51,139 bases of DNA. Source: Stenotrophomonas maltophilia. GTDB taxonomy: Bacteria; Pseudomonadota; Gammaproteobacteria; Xanthomonadales; Xanthomonadaceae. The DNA lies in assembly GCF_004684085.1 (NCBI RefSeq), contig NZ_SRHZ01000017.1:1-51139 (forward strand), read 5' to 3'. The position numbers were made by a program, and so were the translations under genes. Below the pieces are notes generated by a model, which worked only from the letters and a program-made list of their open reading frames with translations, searched no databases and was not told where the DNA came from. Shown piece by piece: positions 33,452 through 41,770 of this stretch; positions within the stretch are counted from its first letter, which is position 1; each line of letters starts with the position of its first letter.

Positions 33452-33835
33452 TCAGTGCAGGGTGCGCGGAATGGCCAGCACGAAAGGTGCGACCGCCGCA
33501 GCGAATTCGGTGCCATCGTCGGCAACCATGTCGTAGTGCCCCTGCATGGTCCCGTGATCGGTCCCCAGCATGACACCTGAGGTGTAACGGAAGTCTTCAC
33601 CGGGGCGCAGGCGCGGCTGTTCGCCGATCACGCCATCGCCATCGACGTGTTCGACACGGCCATTGGCATCGGTGATGCGCCAATGGCGTGCGATCAGGCG
33701 CGCGGCGACCTGCCCCTGGTTGTGGATGCGGATCGTGTAGGCGAACGCATAGCGGCCGTCTTCCGGCGCGGATTGATCGTCGAGGAAGCGCGGTGCGACT
33801 TCGACAGAGATGGCGTAAACGTCAGCGTCTTCCAT
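33452..33835 (-). CDS. apaG: ApaG (Co2+/Mg2+ efflux-associated) protein
   Basis: A 127-residue protein with an FN3-like beta fold (E. coli 125 residues). Diagnostic parts are [51 protein letters not shown] and MQGHYDMV. E. coli mutants show altered Co2+ resistance, and some eukaryotic relatives (FBxo3) sense nucleotides; the biochemical role is not settled. The start at 33835 (MEDADVY) removes a 24-residue leader that overlaps rsmA. It lies 13 bp after rsmA and 15 bp before apaH, the conserved order. Confidence 0.95.
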   Translation of the reverse strand: MEDADVYAISVEVAPRFLDDQSAPEDGRYAFAYTIRIHNQGQVAARLIARHWRITDANGRVEHVDGDGVIGEQPRLRPGEDFRYTSGVMLGTDHGTMQGHYDMVADDGTEFAAAVAPFVLAIPRTLH

Positions 33836-33848
33836 ACCGGCAGTGTAA

Positions 33849-34652
33849 TCAGGAGGCATTGGCCAAAGCGATGAATTCGGCCACGTCCAGCTGTTCGGCA
33901 CGGGCATCGGGACGCACGCCGGCGGCAGCGAACTGCTCGGCGGACACCACGTTGTTCAGGGCGTTGCGCAGGGTCTTGCGGCGCTGGCCGAAGGCGGCCC
34001 TGACCACTTCGGCAAAGCGCTTGTGATCGCGGATGTTGATCGTGCCCGGGTCGCGCGGGACCAGCCGCACCACCGCCGAATCGACCTTCGGCGGCGGCCG
34101 GAACGCGCCCGGCGGCACCACGAACAGCGAGGTCACCTCGCAGTACGCCTGCAGCATCACGCTGAGACGGCCGAATACCTTGCTGCCGGGACCGGCCGCC
34201 ATGCGGTCAACCACTTCCTTCTGCAGCATGAAGTGCATGTCGCGGATCACCGCGGCATGTTCCAGCGCATGGAACAGGATCGGCGAGGAGATGTTGTAAG
34301 GCAGGTTGCCGACCAGGCGGATCGGCTGGCCGTCGGCCAGTTCGGTGAAGTCCACGCGCAGCACGTCACGGTGGACGATGGTCAGCTCGCCCAGCGGCTC
34401 GGCTGCCGCGGTCAGCGGCGCGATCAGGTCGCGGTCGAATTCGATCACCGTCAGCTTCGGGTGCACGCGCAGCAGCGGCAGGGTGATCGCACCCTGGCCG
34501 GGGCCGATCTCGACCAGACGGTCACCGTCTTTCGGGTTGACCGCCATCACGATCTTGTCGATGTAGTGGCGGTCGGCCAGGAAATGCTGGCCAAGCTGCT
34601 TCTTGGCCGGTGCGGTGAACACCGGGCCGGAGGGGGAATGCGGGGAATTCAT
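33849..34652 (-). CDS. rsmA: 16S rRNA (adenine1518-N6/adenine1519-N6)-dimethyltransferase
   Basis: A 267-residue KsgA methyltransferase that dimethylates A1518 and A1519 of 16S rRNA late in 30S assembly. KKQLGQHFL lies near residue 18, the SAM motif [10 protein letters not shown] near 48, and the catalytic [10 protein letters not shown] near 117. The C-terminal helical domain is also present. E. coli RsmA has 273 residues. The ATG at 34652 overlaps the pdxA stop codon. Loss of the gene gives kasugamycin resistance in other species. Confidence 0.96.
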   Translation of the reverse strand: MNSPHSPSGPVFTAPAKKQLGQHFLADRHYIDKIVMAVNPKDGDRLVEIGPGQGAITLPLLRVHPKLTVIEFDRDLIAPLTAAAEPLGELTIVHRDVLRVDFTELADGQPIRLVGNLPYNISSPILFHALEHAAVIRDMHFMLQKEVVDRMAAGPGSKVFGRLSVMLQAYCEVTSLFVVPPGAFRPPPKVDSAVVRLVPRDPGTINIRDHKRFAEVVRAAFGQRRKTLRNALNNVVSAEQFAAAGVRPDARAEQLDVAEFIALANAS

Positions 34653-35629
34653 GCGCTCAGTGTACGTTGCCGCGCAAGCTGCGCACACAGTGCTGTTGCC
34701 GCCTGCAGGCTGGAGGGATCGGCGATGCCGCGGCCGGCAAGGTCCAGCGCGGTGCCATGGTCCACCGCCACGCGCGGGTAGGGCAGGCCCAGGGTCAGGT
34801 TCACCGCCTGCTCGAAGCCGGAATACTTCAGCACCGGCAGGCCCTGGTCGTGGTACATCGCCAGCACGGTGTCGAAGCCGGTCAGTTTGGCCGGCAGGAA
34901 GGCTGTGTCGGCCGGCAGCGGCCCGACCAGGTCCATGCCCTCTGTGCGCAGGCGCTGCAGCAGGGGGATGACCAGGTCCAGTTCCTCGCGGCCCAGATGG
35001 CCGTCTTCGCCGGCGTGCGGGTTCAGGCCCAGCACGGCGATGCGAGGCGCAGCCAGGCCGAATTCGCGGCGCAGCGCCGCATGAACCGTGCGCAAGGTGT
35101 GTTCCAGACCGGGGGCGGTGATCGCATCGGCCACTTCGCGCAGCGGCAGGTGGGTGGTGGCCAGCGCCACACGCACGATGTGATTGGCCAGCATCATCAC
35201 CACCTTCACCCCGGCCTGGTCGGCCAGCAGTTCGGTGGTGCCGCTGTAGGCGATGCCGCCTTCGTTGATGACGGCCTTGTGCACCGGGCCGGTGACCACG
35301 CCGTGCAGCTCGCCTGACAGGCAGGCCTGGCCAGCACCAAGCAGGGCGCCGATGACCGCACCGGCATTGGCCGGGTCGGCCTGGCCGAAGTGGCTGGGCA
35401 CGGTATTGGCCACAACGCGCAGGCGCAGGTCGCCGGGGACGCGTGCTTCGGCGTCCTCGGGCAGCAGTTGCAACGGCAGGTTCAGCGCGGCAGCGGCCGC
35501 GCGCAGGGTATCCGGGTCGGCGAACGCCAGCAGCCGGCAATCTTCACGCGGCTGCTGGACGAGGCGGACACACAGCTCCGGGCCGATCCCGGCAGGCTCG
35601 CCCGGTACCAGAGCGAGCTCGGGGCGCAT
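34649..35629 (-). CDS. pdxA: 4-hydroxythreonine-4-phosphate dehydrogenase
   Basis: A 326-residue dehydrogenase of the DXP-dependent vitamin B6 pathway. It oxidises 4-phosphohydroxy-L-threonine before ring closure by PdxJ. The N-terminus (LALVPGEPAGIGPELCVRL), the metal His in GVVTGPVHKAVINEGG and the second metal site in GLNPHAGEDGHLGREE are all present. E. coli PdxA has 329 residues. It lies 3 bp after surA and overlaps rsmA by ATGA, the conserved proteobacterial order. Confidence 0.96.
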   Translation of the reverse strand: MRPELALVPGEPAGIGPELCVRLVQQPREDCRLLAFADPDTLRAAAAALNLPLQLLPEDAEARVPGDLRLRVVANTVPSHFGQADPANAGAVIGALLGAGQACLSGELHGVVTGPVHKAVINEGGIAYSGTTELLADQAGVKVVMMLANHIVRVALATTHLPLREVADAITAPGLEHTLRTVHAALRREFGLAAPRIAVLGLNPHAGEDGHLGREELDLVIPLLQRLRTEGMDLVGPLPADTAFLPAKLTGFDTVLAMYHDQGLPVLKYSGFEQAVNLTLGLPYPRVAVDHGTALDLAGRGIADPSSLQAATALCAQLARQRTLSA

Positions 35630-35632
35630 CGG

Positions 35633-36979
35633 TCAGGACTGCGGCGGTGTCGCGGTGTTTTCCGCGCGGTCGCCGCTGCGGAAGCTGACGTAGGCTTCGC
35701 CACGCAGTTCCTGCAGGAAGCGGTTGTACTCGTCTTCCAGCTTGCGTCGGCCGATGGTCTCGCGGACCTGGGCACGCTGGTTGTCGCTGGTCACATCGGT
35801 CTGGCGGGTGGCCACGCGCTGCACGATGTGCCAGCCCGCGTCGGTGCGGAACGGCTGGCTGATGCCGCCATCCTGCACGCCTTCCACCTGCTGGCCGAAA
35901 GCCGGACCGAACGCATCGGCCGGGAACCAGCCCAGATCACCGCCCTGGCCCTTGGTGTTGTTGTCCTCGGAGGACTCCTTGGCCACGGTCTCGAAGTCGG
36001 TGCCACCGGCGATGCGGGCACGCAGGGTATCAATCTTGGCCTTGGCGGCGGCGTCGGTCTGGTGGTCGTCCACGCGCACCAGGATGTGGCGGCCGTGGTA
36101 CTCGGTGACCGTGTGTTCACCCGCACCGGCGGCGCTGGCATCGCGCACTTCCACCAGCTTCAGCAGCTGGAAGCCGCTGGGGCCACGGATCGGGCCGACC
36201 ACTTCACCGGCCTTCATCTTTGCCATCGTCTGCGCGAATGCGGCCGGGATTTCATCCAGGCTGCGCCAGCCCAGGTCGCCGCCTTCCAGCGCGTTGGGGC
36301 TGTCCGAATAGCGCACCGCTGCCGCGTTGAAGTCCAGCTCACCCTTGTCCAGCAGGGCCTTCACGCCGTCGGCCTTCTTCTGGCCGGTGGCAATCTGATC
36401 GGCATTGGCGCCGTCGGGCACTGCGATCAGGATGTGGGCCAGGTGGTACTGGTTGCCGGCCGTGGCCTGCTGCTTCAGCGCGGCATCGACTTCACCCTCG
36501 CTGACGCTGATGCGGCTCTGCGCGAAGCTCTGGCGCAGGCGCTGGACGGTGATCTCGTCACGCACCGAAGCGCGGAAATCGTTGAAATCGATGCCGTCTT
36601 GGGCCAGACGCTGGCGCAGCGCGTCCAGGTTCGAACCGTTCTGCTGGGCGATGGCATTCATCGCCTGGTTCAGTTCCTGGTCGCTGACCCGGATGCCGCT
36701 GCCCTGGGCGCGGGCTACCTGCAGCTTGACCAGCACCAGGCGCTCAAGCACCTGACGGCTGAGCACGTCTTCCGGCGGCAGCTGGTTTTCACGGCCGACG
36801 TACTGCGCCTTGATGTTGGCGATCGCACGCTGGAGCTCGCTCTGCAGGATCACGTCCTCATCGACGACGGCGGCGATGCGGTCAAGCGGCTGCGCCTCCT
36901 GGGCAAGCACCTGCAGGGGGGCGGACACGCTGGACACCGCCAGCAGCGAGGCGAGAAGAACGGGGAAGCGCTTGGTCAT
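35633..36979 (-). CDS. surA: Periplasmic chaperone / peptidyl-prolyl isomerase SurA
   Basis: A 448-residue protein with a signal peptide to about residue 26 (LQVLAQ). The SurA N-terminal chaperone domain (about 30-150, with LDRIAAVVDEDVILQSELQRAI) is followed by two parvulin PpiC domains (about 175-280, with HILIAVPDG and GGDLGWRSLDEIP; and 290-395, with RHILVRVDDHQTD and GGDLGWFPADAFG) and a C-terminal helix. E. coli SurA has 428 residues. It escorts outer-membrane barrels such as LptD, whose gene lies directly upstream with an ATGA overlap. Confidence 0.96.
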   Translation of the reverse strand: MTKRFPVLLASLLAVSSVSAPLQVLAQEAQPLDRIAAVVDEDVILQSELQRAIANIKAQYVGRENQLPPEDVLSRQVLERLVLVKLQVARAQGSGIRVSDQELNQAMNAIAQQNGSNLDALRQRLAQDGIDFNDFRASVRDEITVQRLRQSFAQSRISVSEGEVDAALKQQATAGNQYHLAHILIAVPDGANADQIATGQKKADGVKALLDKGELDFNAAAVRYSDSPNALEGGDLGWRSLDEIPAAFAQTMAKMKAGEVVGPIRGPSGFQLLKLVEVRDASAAGAGEHTVTEYHGRHILVRVDDHQTDAAAKAKIDTLRARIAGGTDFETVAKESSEDNNTKGQGGDLGWFPADAFGPAFGQQVEGVQDGGISQPFRTDAGWHIVQRVATRQTDVTSDNQRAQVRETIGRRKLEDEYNRFLQELRGEAYVSFRSGDRAENTATPPQS

Positions 36980-39570
36980 GGGATCAGATTCGGATCGTAG
37001 TCATCGCGGGTCACTCCGGTGTTGCTGGGCGGCACGAGATAGAGGTCGTCGCGGTTGTAGCCGAGGATAGCACGGCGCAGAGTGCGGTCCGTGTCCTGGC
37101 CGATGGAGCTCAAGCCCTTGAGCACGAACTCGAGCTGGATGGAGTTGTTCATGTCGCCTTCGCGGTTGCGCACGTAGCGGCGGGCCACCGCGCGCACAGC
37201 CAGGCAGCAGCTGTCCCACTGCACGCCGGCGATGATTTCCAGCGGTTCCTTGTCCTGCAGCGAGTAGTAATAACGGCCCACCAGGCTCCAGCGTGCATTC
37301 AGCGGGTACAGGAACGACAGGTCGGCCTGCTCCAGCAGGGTCCGGTCATGCTTGTTCGCGGTTGCCGGGGCGCCGGCGTTGATGCGGTAGCGATAGCTCA
37401 GGTTGACCACGCCATCGTTGGGCATCAGGTAGCGGGCGCGGACGCTGGCCAGATCCTCGCGCTTGTACTTCGGGTCCCACTGGTAGGTGGCGCCCAGCGT
37501 CCAGCGGTCGTTGATCATGTAGTTGCCGTCGGCGATCCAGGCCGACTTGCCCTTTTCCACCGGTGCCCCGCCGGGCGTGGTGCTGACCCGCGATTCATCG
37601 AAGTACTGGATCTGGCCGATTGCGGCCGAGAAGCGTTCCTTGCCGGTGGTCTGGTCGATGAAGCGGGTGCCCAGTGCCAGGGTCAGCTGGTTGGCATCGT
37701 TCTGGCGGTCGGCGCCGGTATAGCGCGAATCGCGGAACAGCTGGCCCCAGCTGAAGGTGAAGTCGCGGGTATCGAAGATCGGCAGCTCGTCCTGGTTGCG
37801 GTAGGGCGTGCGCAGGTAGAACAGGCGCGGCTCCAGGGTCTGCAGGAATGACTTGCCACCGATCGACGTCTCGCGATCGAAGAACAGGCCGGCATCAAGG
37901 CTGCCGATCGGCAGGCTGCGGCTGGGCGAAGTATTGCCGCGCAGCTGTTCCGGGGTTGCCGTGGCCGGGTCGATGCCCTGAGAACGCAGGATCTGGCCAC
38001 GGATGCCCCTTACCCCATCCACCAGACCACGGTCCAGTTGATAGGCGGTGTAGCGGTAGGCCAGGGTAGGGGTCACGTACCAGGCTGCGCCGCTGATCGG
38101 GAACGACACATACGGCTTCACGTCCAGTCGAGAACCGCCGCTGACACCGACGCCGTCGGTCCACTGCTGTCCATTGCGGGTGTACTGCAGATCCCTACCG
38201 GCGCCGACGGCGTTCTTGAAGTTGACGTCGTCGTGGGTGAAACGCACCGCCTCGGTGTAGACGCCGGTCTCCAACCACGGCAGTACCGGCTTGTTCCAGT
38301 TGAAGAACAGGCGCGGTTCGCGGTTGTAGGGCAGGGCGCGCTCGTCGAGCGTGTAGTCGGTCAGCTGCCAGCGGTCGGCCATGATCCCGGCCGTCCAGTT
38401 CTGGCCGGTGCCGTACAGGCCGATGGTGCTCTGCAGATTGGAGGCGGTCACGCCCACCAGGCGGTTGGCGAAGTCCTCGACATAGCGCTCGTCGCTCACC
38501 CAGGCCAGGTTGGCACGGGCCTGCCAATGGGTGTTCACGTTGTGATAGCCGTCGAACATTACCCGGCCGCGGTCGCGGTCGCGCAGCTTGTCGTTGGGCA
38601 TGTAGCTGGTCAGCACCTCGCCACGGCCGCCGTTGTAGAGGTAGCGGAACTCGTTGTCGAGCAGCAGACCGCGCCGGCTCATGTAGCGCGGGGTCAGGGT
38701 GTCGTCGTAGTTCGGCGCCAGATTGAAGTAGATCGGCTGCGCGTAGTCGACACCGTTGCGGCCGGACATGCCCAGCTGCGGGAACAGCAGGCCGGTCTTG
38801 CGGCGGTCATCGATCGGGAACTTGAAGTACGGCGCCCACAGCACCGGCACCTTGCCGATGCGCAGCACGGCGTTGCGGGCCGTGCCGAAGCCTTCGTCGT
38901 TGTCCACTTCGATCTGTGGCGCCGACAGCTTCCACACCGGCTGCGACGGGTCGCAGGTCGTATAGGTGGAGCGGTGCATCTGGCCGACCGCGCCCTGCAG
39001 GTCGACCGATTCGGCATCGCCGTTGCCGCGGCGCGACACCAGCTGGTACTTGATGTCGGAGATCTTGTGGGTGTCGCTTTCCTGGTTGCCCTCGGCACGC
39101 TTGGCGATCATCCGGATCGAGCCGTCCTGGTAGCGGACATTGCCGTCGGCGATGTAGTTGCCGGTCTCGGTATCGAAGCTGAGCTTGTCGGTGCCCACGA
39201 ACTGGTCGCCCCGGCGCAGCGCCACGTTGCCTTCGTACTGCGGCACGGTGGTGGTGCCCAGCAGCTGGTCGCCCTCGATGTCGGTCGGCTGCTGCGCGCG
39301 CGCGGCGCTGGCAGCGGCCTTGTCCTGCGCCGGGACCGGGGTGGGGGCGTCGGTGAACGCGGGAATGACGTCGGTAGCCGGGCACAGGCCCCAGTTGAGC
39401 GGCTTGTCATCGGCCATCGCCGGCAGGCAGATGGCGATGCTCAGGGGCAGGGGAAGCAGGCGGAGGGCTCGGCGCACGCGGTTCGGATTCGGGCGAAAAC
39501 GGACGGTAGCTTGCCCCATCCCTTGCATAGGGGCAATGAAGGGCGCCGGATCCTGCCGGTTCGGGTTCAT
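36976..39570 (-). CDS. lptD: LPS-assembly protein LptD
   Basis: An outer-membrane translocon of about 864 residues that inserts LPS in the outer leaflet together with LptE. It has an N-terminal export segment to about residue 53 (SIAICLPAMA), an OstA/jellyroll domain (about 95-225, with DQFVGTDKLSFDTETGNYIADGNVRY) and then the 26-strand barrel. The cysteines needed for the disulfide switch are present (GLCP at about 63, TTCD, and the adjacent pair DSCC near the C-terminus). The MNPNRQ start (39570) overlaps the HDAC-gene stop as ATGA; M at 39528 is the alternative. It precedes surA. Confidence 0.95.
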   Translation of the reverse strand: MNPNRQDPAPFIAPMQGMGQATVRFRPNPNRVRRALRLLPLPLSIAICLPAMADDKPLNWGLCPATDVIPAFTDAPTPVPAQDKAAASAARAQQPTDIEGDQLLGTTTVPQYEGNVALRRGDQFVGTDKLSFDTETGNYIADGNVRYQDGSIRMIAKRAEGNQESDTHKISDIKYQLVSRRGNGDAESVDLQGAVGQMHRSTYTTCDPSQPVWKLSAPQIEVDNDEGFGTARNAVLRIGKVPVLWAPYFKFPIDDRRKTGLLFPQLGMSGRNGVDYAQPIYFNLAPNYDDTLTPRYMSRRGLLLDNEFRYLYNGGRGEVLTSYMPNDKLRDRDRGRVMFDGYHNVNTHWQARANLAWVSDERYVEDFANRLVGVTASNLQSTIGLYGTGQNWTAGIMADRWQLTDYTLDERALPYNREPRLFFNWNKPVLPWLETGVYTEAVRFTHDDVNFKNAVGAGRDLQYTRNGQQWTDGVGVSGGSRLDVKPYVSFPISGAAWYVTPTLAYRYTAYQLDRGLVDGVRGIRGQILRSQGIDPATATPEQLRGNTSPSRSLPIGSLDAGLFFDRETSIGGKSFLQTLEPRLFYLRTPYRNQDELPIFDTRDFTFSWGQLFRDSRYTGADRQNDANQLTLALGTRFIDQTTGKERFSAAIGQIQYFDESRVSTTPGGAPVEKGKSAWIADGNYMINDRWTLGATYQWDPKYKREDLASVRARYLMPNDGVVNLSYRYRINAGAPATANKHDRTLLEQADLSFLYPLNARWSLVGRYYYSLQDKEPLEIIAGVQWDSCCLAVRAVARRYVRNREGDMNNSIQLEFVLKGLSSIGQDTDRTLRRAILGYNRDDLYLVPPSNTGVTRDDYDPNLIP

Positions 39571-40505
39571 CCGGCGACGGTACCGGCAGCCGGTGACATC
39601 AGGGCCTGGACATGGGCCACGCTGCACTCGGCCAGGGCCTGCAGGTCGTAGCCGCCCTCCAGCATCGAGACCACCCGGCCGGCCGCGTGGCGGCGTGCCA
39701 GCGCGTGCAGTTCACGGGTGATCCAGGCGAAATCGTCGGTCTCCAGCATCAGGTCGGCCTGCGGGTCGCGCAGGTGGGCGTCGAAGCCGGCCGAGATAAG
39801 CAGCAGCTGCGGACGGAAGTCGTCGATGGCCGGCAGCATCTCGTCGGCCCAGACGTTGCGGAAGCGGAAACCGCCACTGCCCGGCGGCAGCAGGATGTTC
39901 ATCAGGTTGCCGGCACCGCGGTCGCGGCGCAGGCCGGAATTGGGGAACAACCCGGCCTGGTGGGTACTGTAGTAAGAGACCCGGGCGTCGTGCTGGAAGA
40001 TGTCCTGGGTGCCGTTGCCGTGGTGGACGTCGAAGTCGACCACCGCGACCCGTTCCAGTCCATGACGGTCGCGGGCGTAGGCCGCGGCGATGGCGATGTT
40101 GTTGAGCAGGCAGAAGCCCATCGCCGTGCTGCTGGTGGCGTGGTGGCCGGGTGGGCGCACCGCGCAGAACGCCAGGGGATCCTCGCCCAGCATCACCGCA
40201 TCGACCGCAGCCACGCCGGCACCGGCGGCGTGCACGGCGGCGCTGGCCGAACCCGGCGAGGTCCAGGTGTCCATGTCCAGCTGGCGCAGCGGCGCGGTCT
40301 GCGGCTGTAGTACGAAGTCGAGCAGGGCGCTGTCGTGGACCCGGGTCAGTTCGCCGAACTTGGCCGGCGGCGCTTCGCGCCAGTCCAGCTGGCCGGGGAA
40401 GGCGGCGTGCAGCGCGTCCAGCACATGCTGCAGGCGTTGCGGGCACTCGGGATGGCCGGGACCGGGGTCATGCAGCAGGCAGGAAGGATGGGTGTAGACC
40501 AGCAT
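39567..40505 (-). CDS. Histone-deacetylase-family (AcuC/HDAC-like) deacetylase
   Basis: A 312-residue arginase-fold zinc enzyme. HPECPQRLQHVLDAL is the family opening. The catalytic pair H121-H122 lies in RPPGHHA, zinc ligands D159 and H161 in DFDVHHGNGTQDIF, and the third zinc Asp in SAGFDAH near residue 240. Bacterial members remove acetyl or acyl groups from lysines, acetylpolyamines or small amides; the substrate here is unknown. Its stop overlaps the lptD start (ATGA), and the cobalamin adenosyltransferase gene ends 9 bp upstream, so it sits inside the ten-gene run. Confidence 0.92.
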   Translation of the reverse strand: MLVYTHPSCLLHDPGPGHPECPQRLQHVLDALHAAFPGQLDWREAPPAKFGELTRVHDSALLDFVLQPQTAPLRQLDMDTWTSPGSASAAVHAAGAGVAAVDAVMLGEDPLAFCAVRPPGHHATSSTAMGFCLLNNIAIAAAYARDRHGLERVAVVDFDVHHGNGTQDIFQHDARVSYYSTHQAGLFPNSGLRRDRGAGNLMNILLPPGSGGFRFRNVWADEMLPAIDDFRPQLLLISAGFDAHLRDPQADLMLETDDFAWITRELHALARRHAAGRVVSMLEGGYDLQALAECSVAHVQALMSPAAGTVAG

Positions 40506-40514
40506 CGTGCCGAC

Positions 40515-41069
40515 TCAGCGCTGGCGCTGCTGTGGCTGCCACAGCGCTTCGCCCTGGCCATCGGCGCGCGCCAGCACCCGGGACAGCACGAACAGCAGAT
40601 CGGACAACCGGTTGAGATACTGCAGCGCCTCGCTGCGCACCGCCTCGTGGCGGGCCAGGGTGACCGTCTCGCGCTCGGCGCGGCGGACGATGGTGCGCGC
40701 CAGGTGGCAGCGTGCGGCGGCCTCGCCGCCGGCCGGCAGGATGAACTCCTTCAGCATCGGCAGACCGGCGTTGTAGTGGTCCAGCTGCTGCTCCAGCGCA
40801 GAGACATCGGCGGCGTGGATCGCGGCATGACCTGGGATGCACAGCTCGGCGCCGAGGTCGAACAGCTGGTGCTGCAGGTGCACGACCAGCGCGCGCACAT
40901 CCTCGGGCAGGGGCGCGGCCAGCAGCAGGCCGAGCGCGGCATTGGCCTCGTCGACCGTGCCGTAGGAGGCGACGCGTGCGTCATCCTTGGCCACGCGCTG
41001 GCCGTCACCGAGGCCGGTGCTGCCGTCGTCGCCGGTGCGGGTGTAGATGCGCGAGAGGCGGTGACCCAT
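40515..41069 (-). CDS. ATP:cob(I)alamin adenosyltransferase, PduO type
   Basis: A 184-residue enzyme that moves the 5'-deoxyadenosyl group of ATP to cob(I)alamin. The P-loop-like N-terminus (IYTRTGDDGSTGLGDGQRVAKDD) binds ATP. VASYGTVDEANAALG and CHLARTIVRRAERETV (near residue 120) carry the conserved Arg and Glu residues, and LQYLNRLSDLLFVLSR ends the five-helix bundle. The ATG at 41069 was chosen; the longer frame runs into btuM. The btuM-like gene ends 8 bp upstream, so the pair handles imported B12. No B12 synthesis genes are in the window. Confidence 0.93.
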   Translation of the reverse strand: MGHRLSRIYTRTGDDGSTGLGDGQRVAKDDARVASYGTVDEANAALGLLLAAPLPEDVRALVVHLQHQLFDLGAELCIPGHAAIHAADVSALEQQLDHYNAGLPMLKEFILPAGGEAAARCHLARTIVRRAERETVTLARHEAVRSEALQYLNRLSDLLFVLSRVLARADGQGEALWQPQQRQR

Positions 41070-41077
41070 GGCGCGGC

Positions 41078-41662
41078 TCAGTGGCGGATGTCGCGGCGGG
41101 CCTGCTGCAGCTTCAGCACCTGCTCCACGGCCAATTGCAGGGCGGCGGCCAGCGCCACGTAGATCGCGGTGGTGCGCAGGTACGGCCCGAACCACTGCGC
41201 GTAGTTCTGCGCCCAGCCGGCCAGGGTGGGCTCGGCCACGTTGCGGGTGGTCCAGTAGAAGCCGCCCTGCGCCAGCAGGTGGCAGACCGCCACCGAGGCG
41301 ACCAGCAGCAGCGCGCCCTTGGCCAGCACCGACCAGCGCGCACTCTGGTAGTTGCGGCCCAGCAGCATGCCGCCCGCCCACAGCGAGAAGTACGCCGGCA
41401 GCAGCAGCCAGTAGCCCGGTGACACGCAGTAGTGCTGCCAGAAGTCCAAACCACTGCTGCGGATCACGATCCAGTCGACCAGCACCGCGAACACCATCAA
41501 CAGCGGGAACGCCCAGCGTGTCCAGCGGGCCAGGTAGAAGCCACCGATGAAGAACACGGCCCAGGAGGCATCAGGGATCGCCGCGAAGTGGTTGACGCGG
41601 GTCGCCGCCAGCAGCAGTACGAGTACTGACAGGGCAAAGGCGCGGTTGGCGGTGTCGGACAT
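41078..41662 (-). CDS. btuM: BtuM-like solitary cobalamin transporter (ECF S-component fold)
   Basis: A 194-residue membrane protein with six predicted helices. The segments ATRVNHFAAIPDASWAVFFIGGFYLARWTRWAFPLLM and DFWQHYCVSPGYWLLLPAYFSLW match my memory of BtuM from Thiobacillus denitrificans. That protein is a solitary S-component which imports B12 without an ECF module and strips cyanide with a Cys at position 80; here the Cys is C79. The adenosyltransferase gene follows 8 bp downstream. A TAGAAT box lies about 30 nt before the ATG on the minus strand. No B12 riboswitch is evident in the 108-bp spacer to ubiH. The assignment rests on recalled sequence and context. Confidence 0.75.
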   Translation of the reverse strand: MSDTANRAFALSVLVLLLAATRVNHFAAIPDASWAVFFIGGFYLARWTRWAFPLLMVFAVLVDWIVIRSSGLDFWQHYCVSPGYWLLLPAYFSLWAGGMLLGRNYQSARWSVLAKGALLLVASVAVCHLLAQGGFYWTTRNVAEPTLAGWAQNYAQWFGPYLRTTAIYVALAAALQLAVEQVLKLQQARRDIRH

Positions 41663-41770
41663 GGCGGCGGGCCCGGAGCGGATTCAGGTTTCATTCTAGC
41701 CCGCCGCGCCGGTTGGCGCAGGCAGGGGGCTCGGGGCTTATCCGTCGGGGCGAGCGCGTATCATGAGCCC

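Noticed and set aside
35390..39651. Two long plus-strand frames over surA and lptD
   Set aside because: Shadows of the well-supported minus-strand genes.
41663..41770. Cobalamin riboswitch before btuM
   Set aside because: The spacer is only 108 bp and shows no B12-box; too short for the full aptamer.
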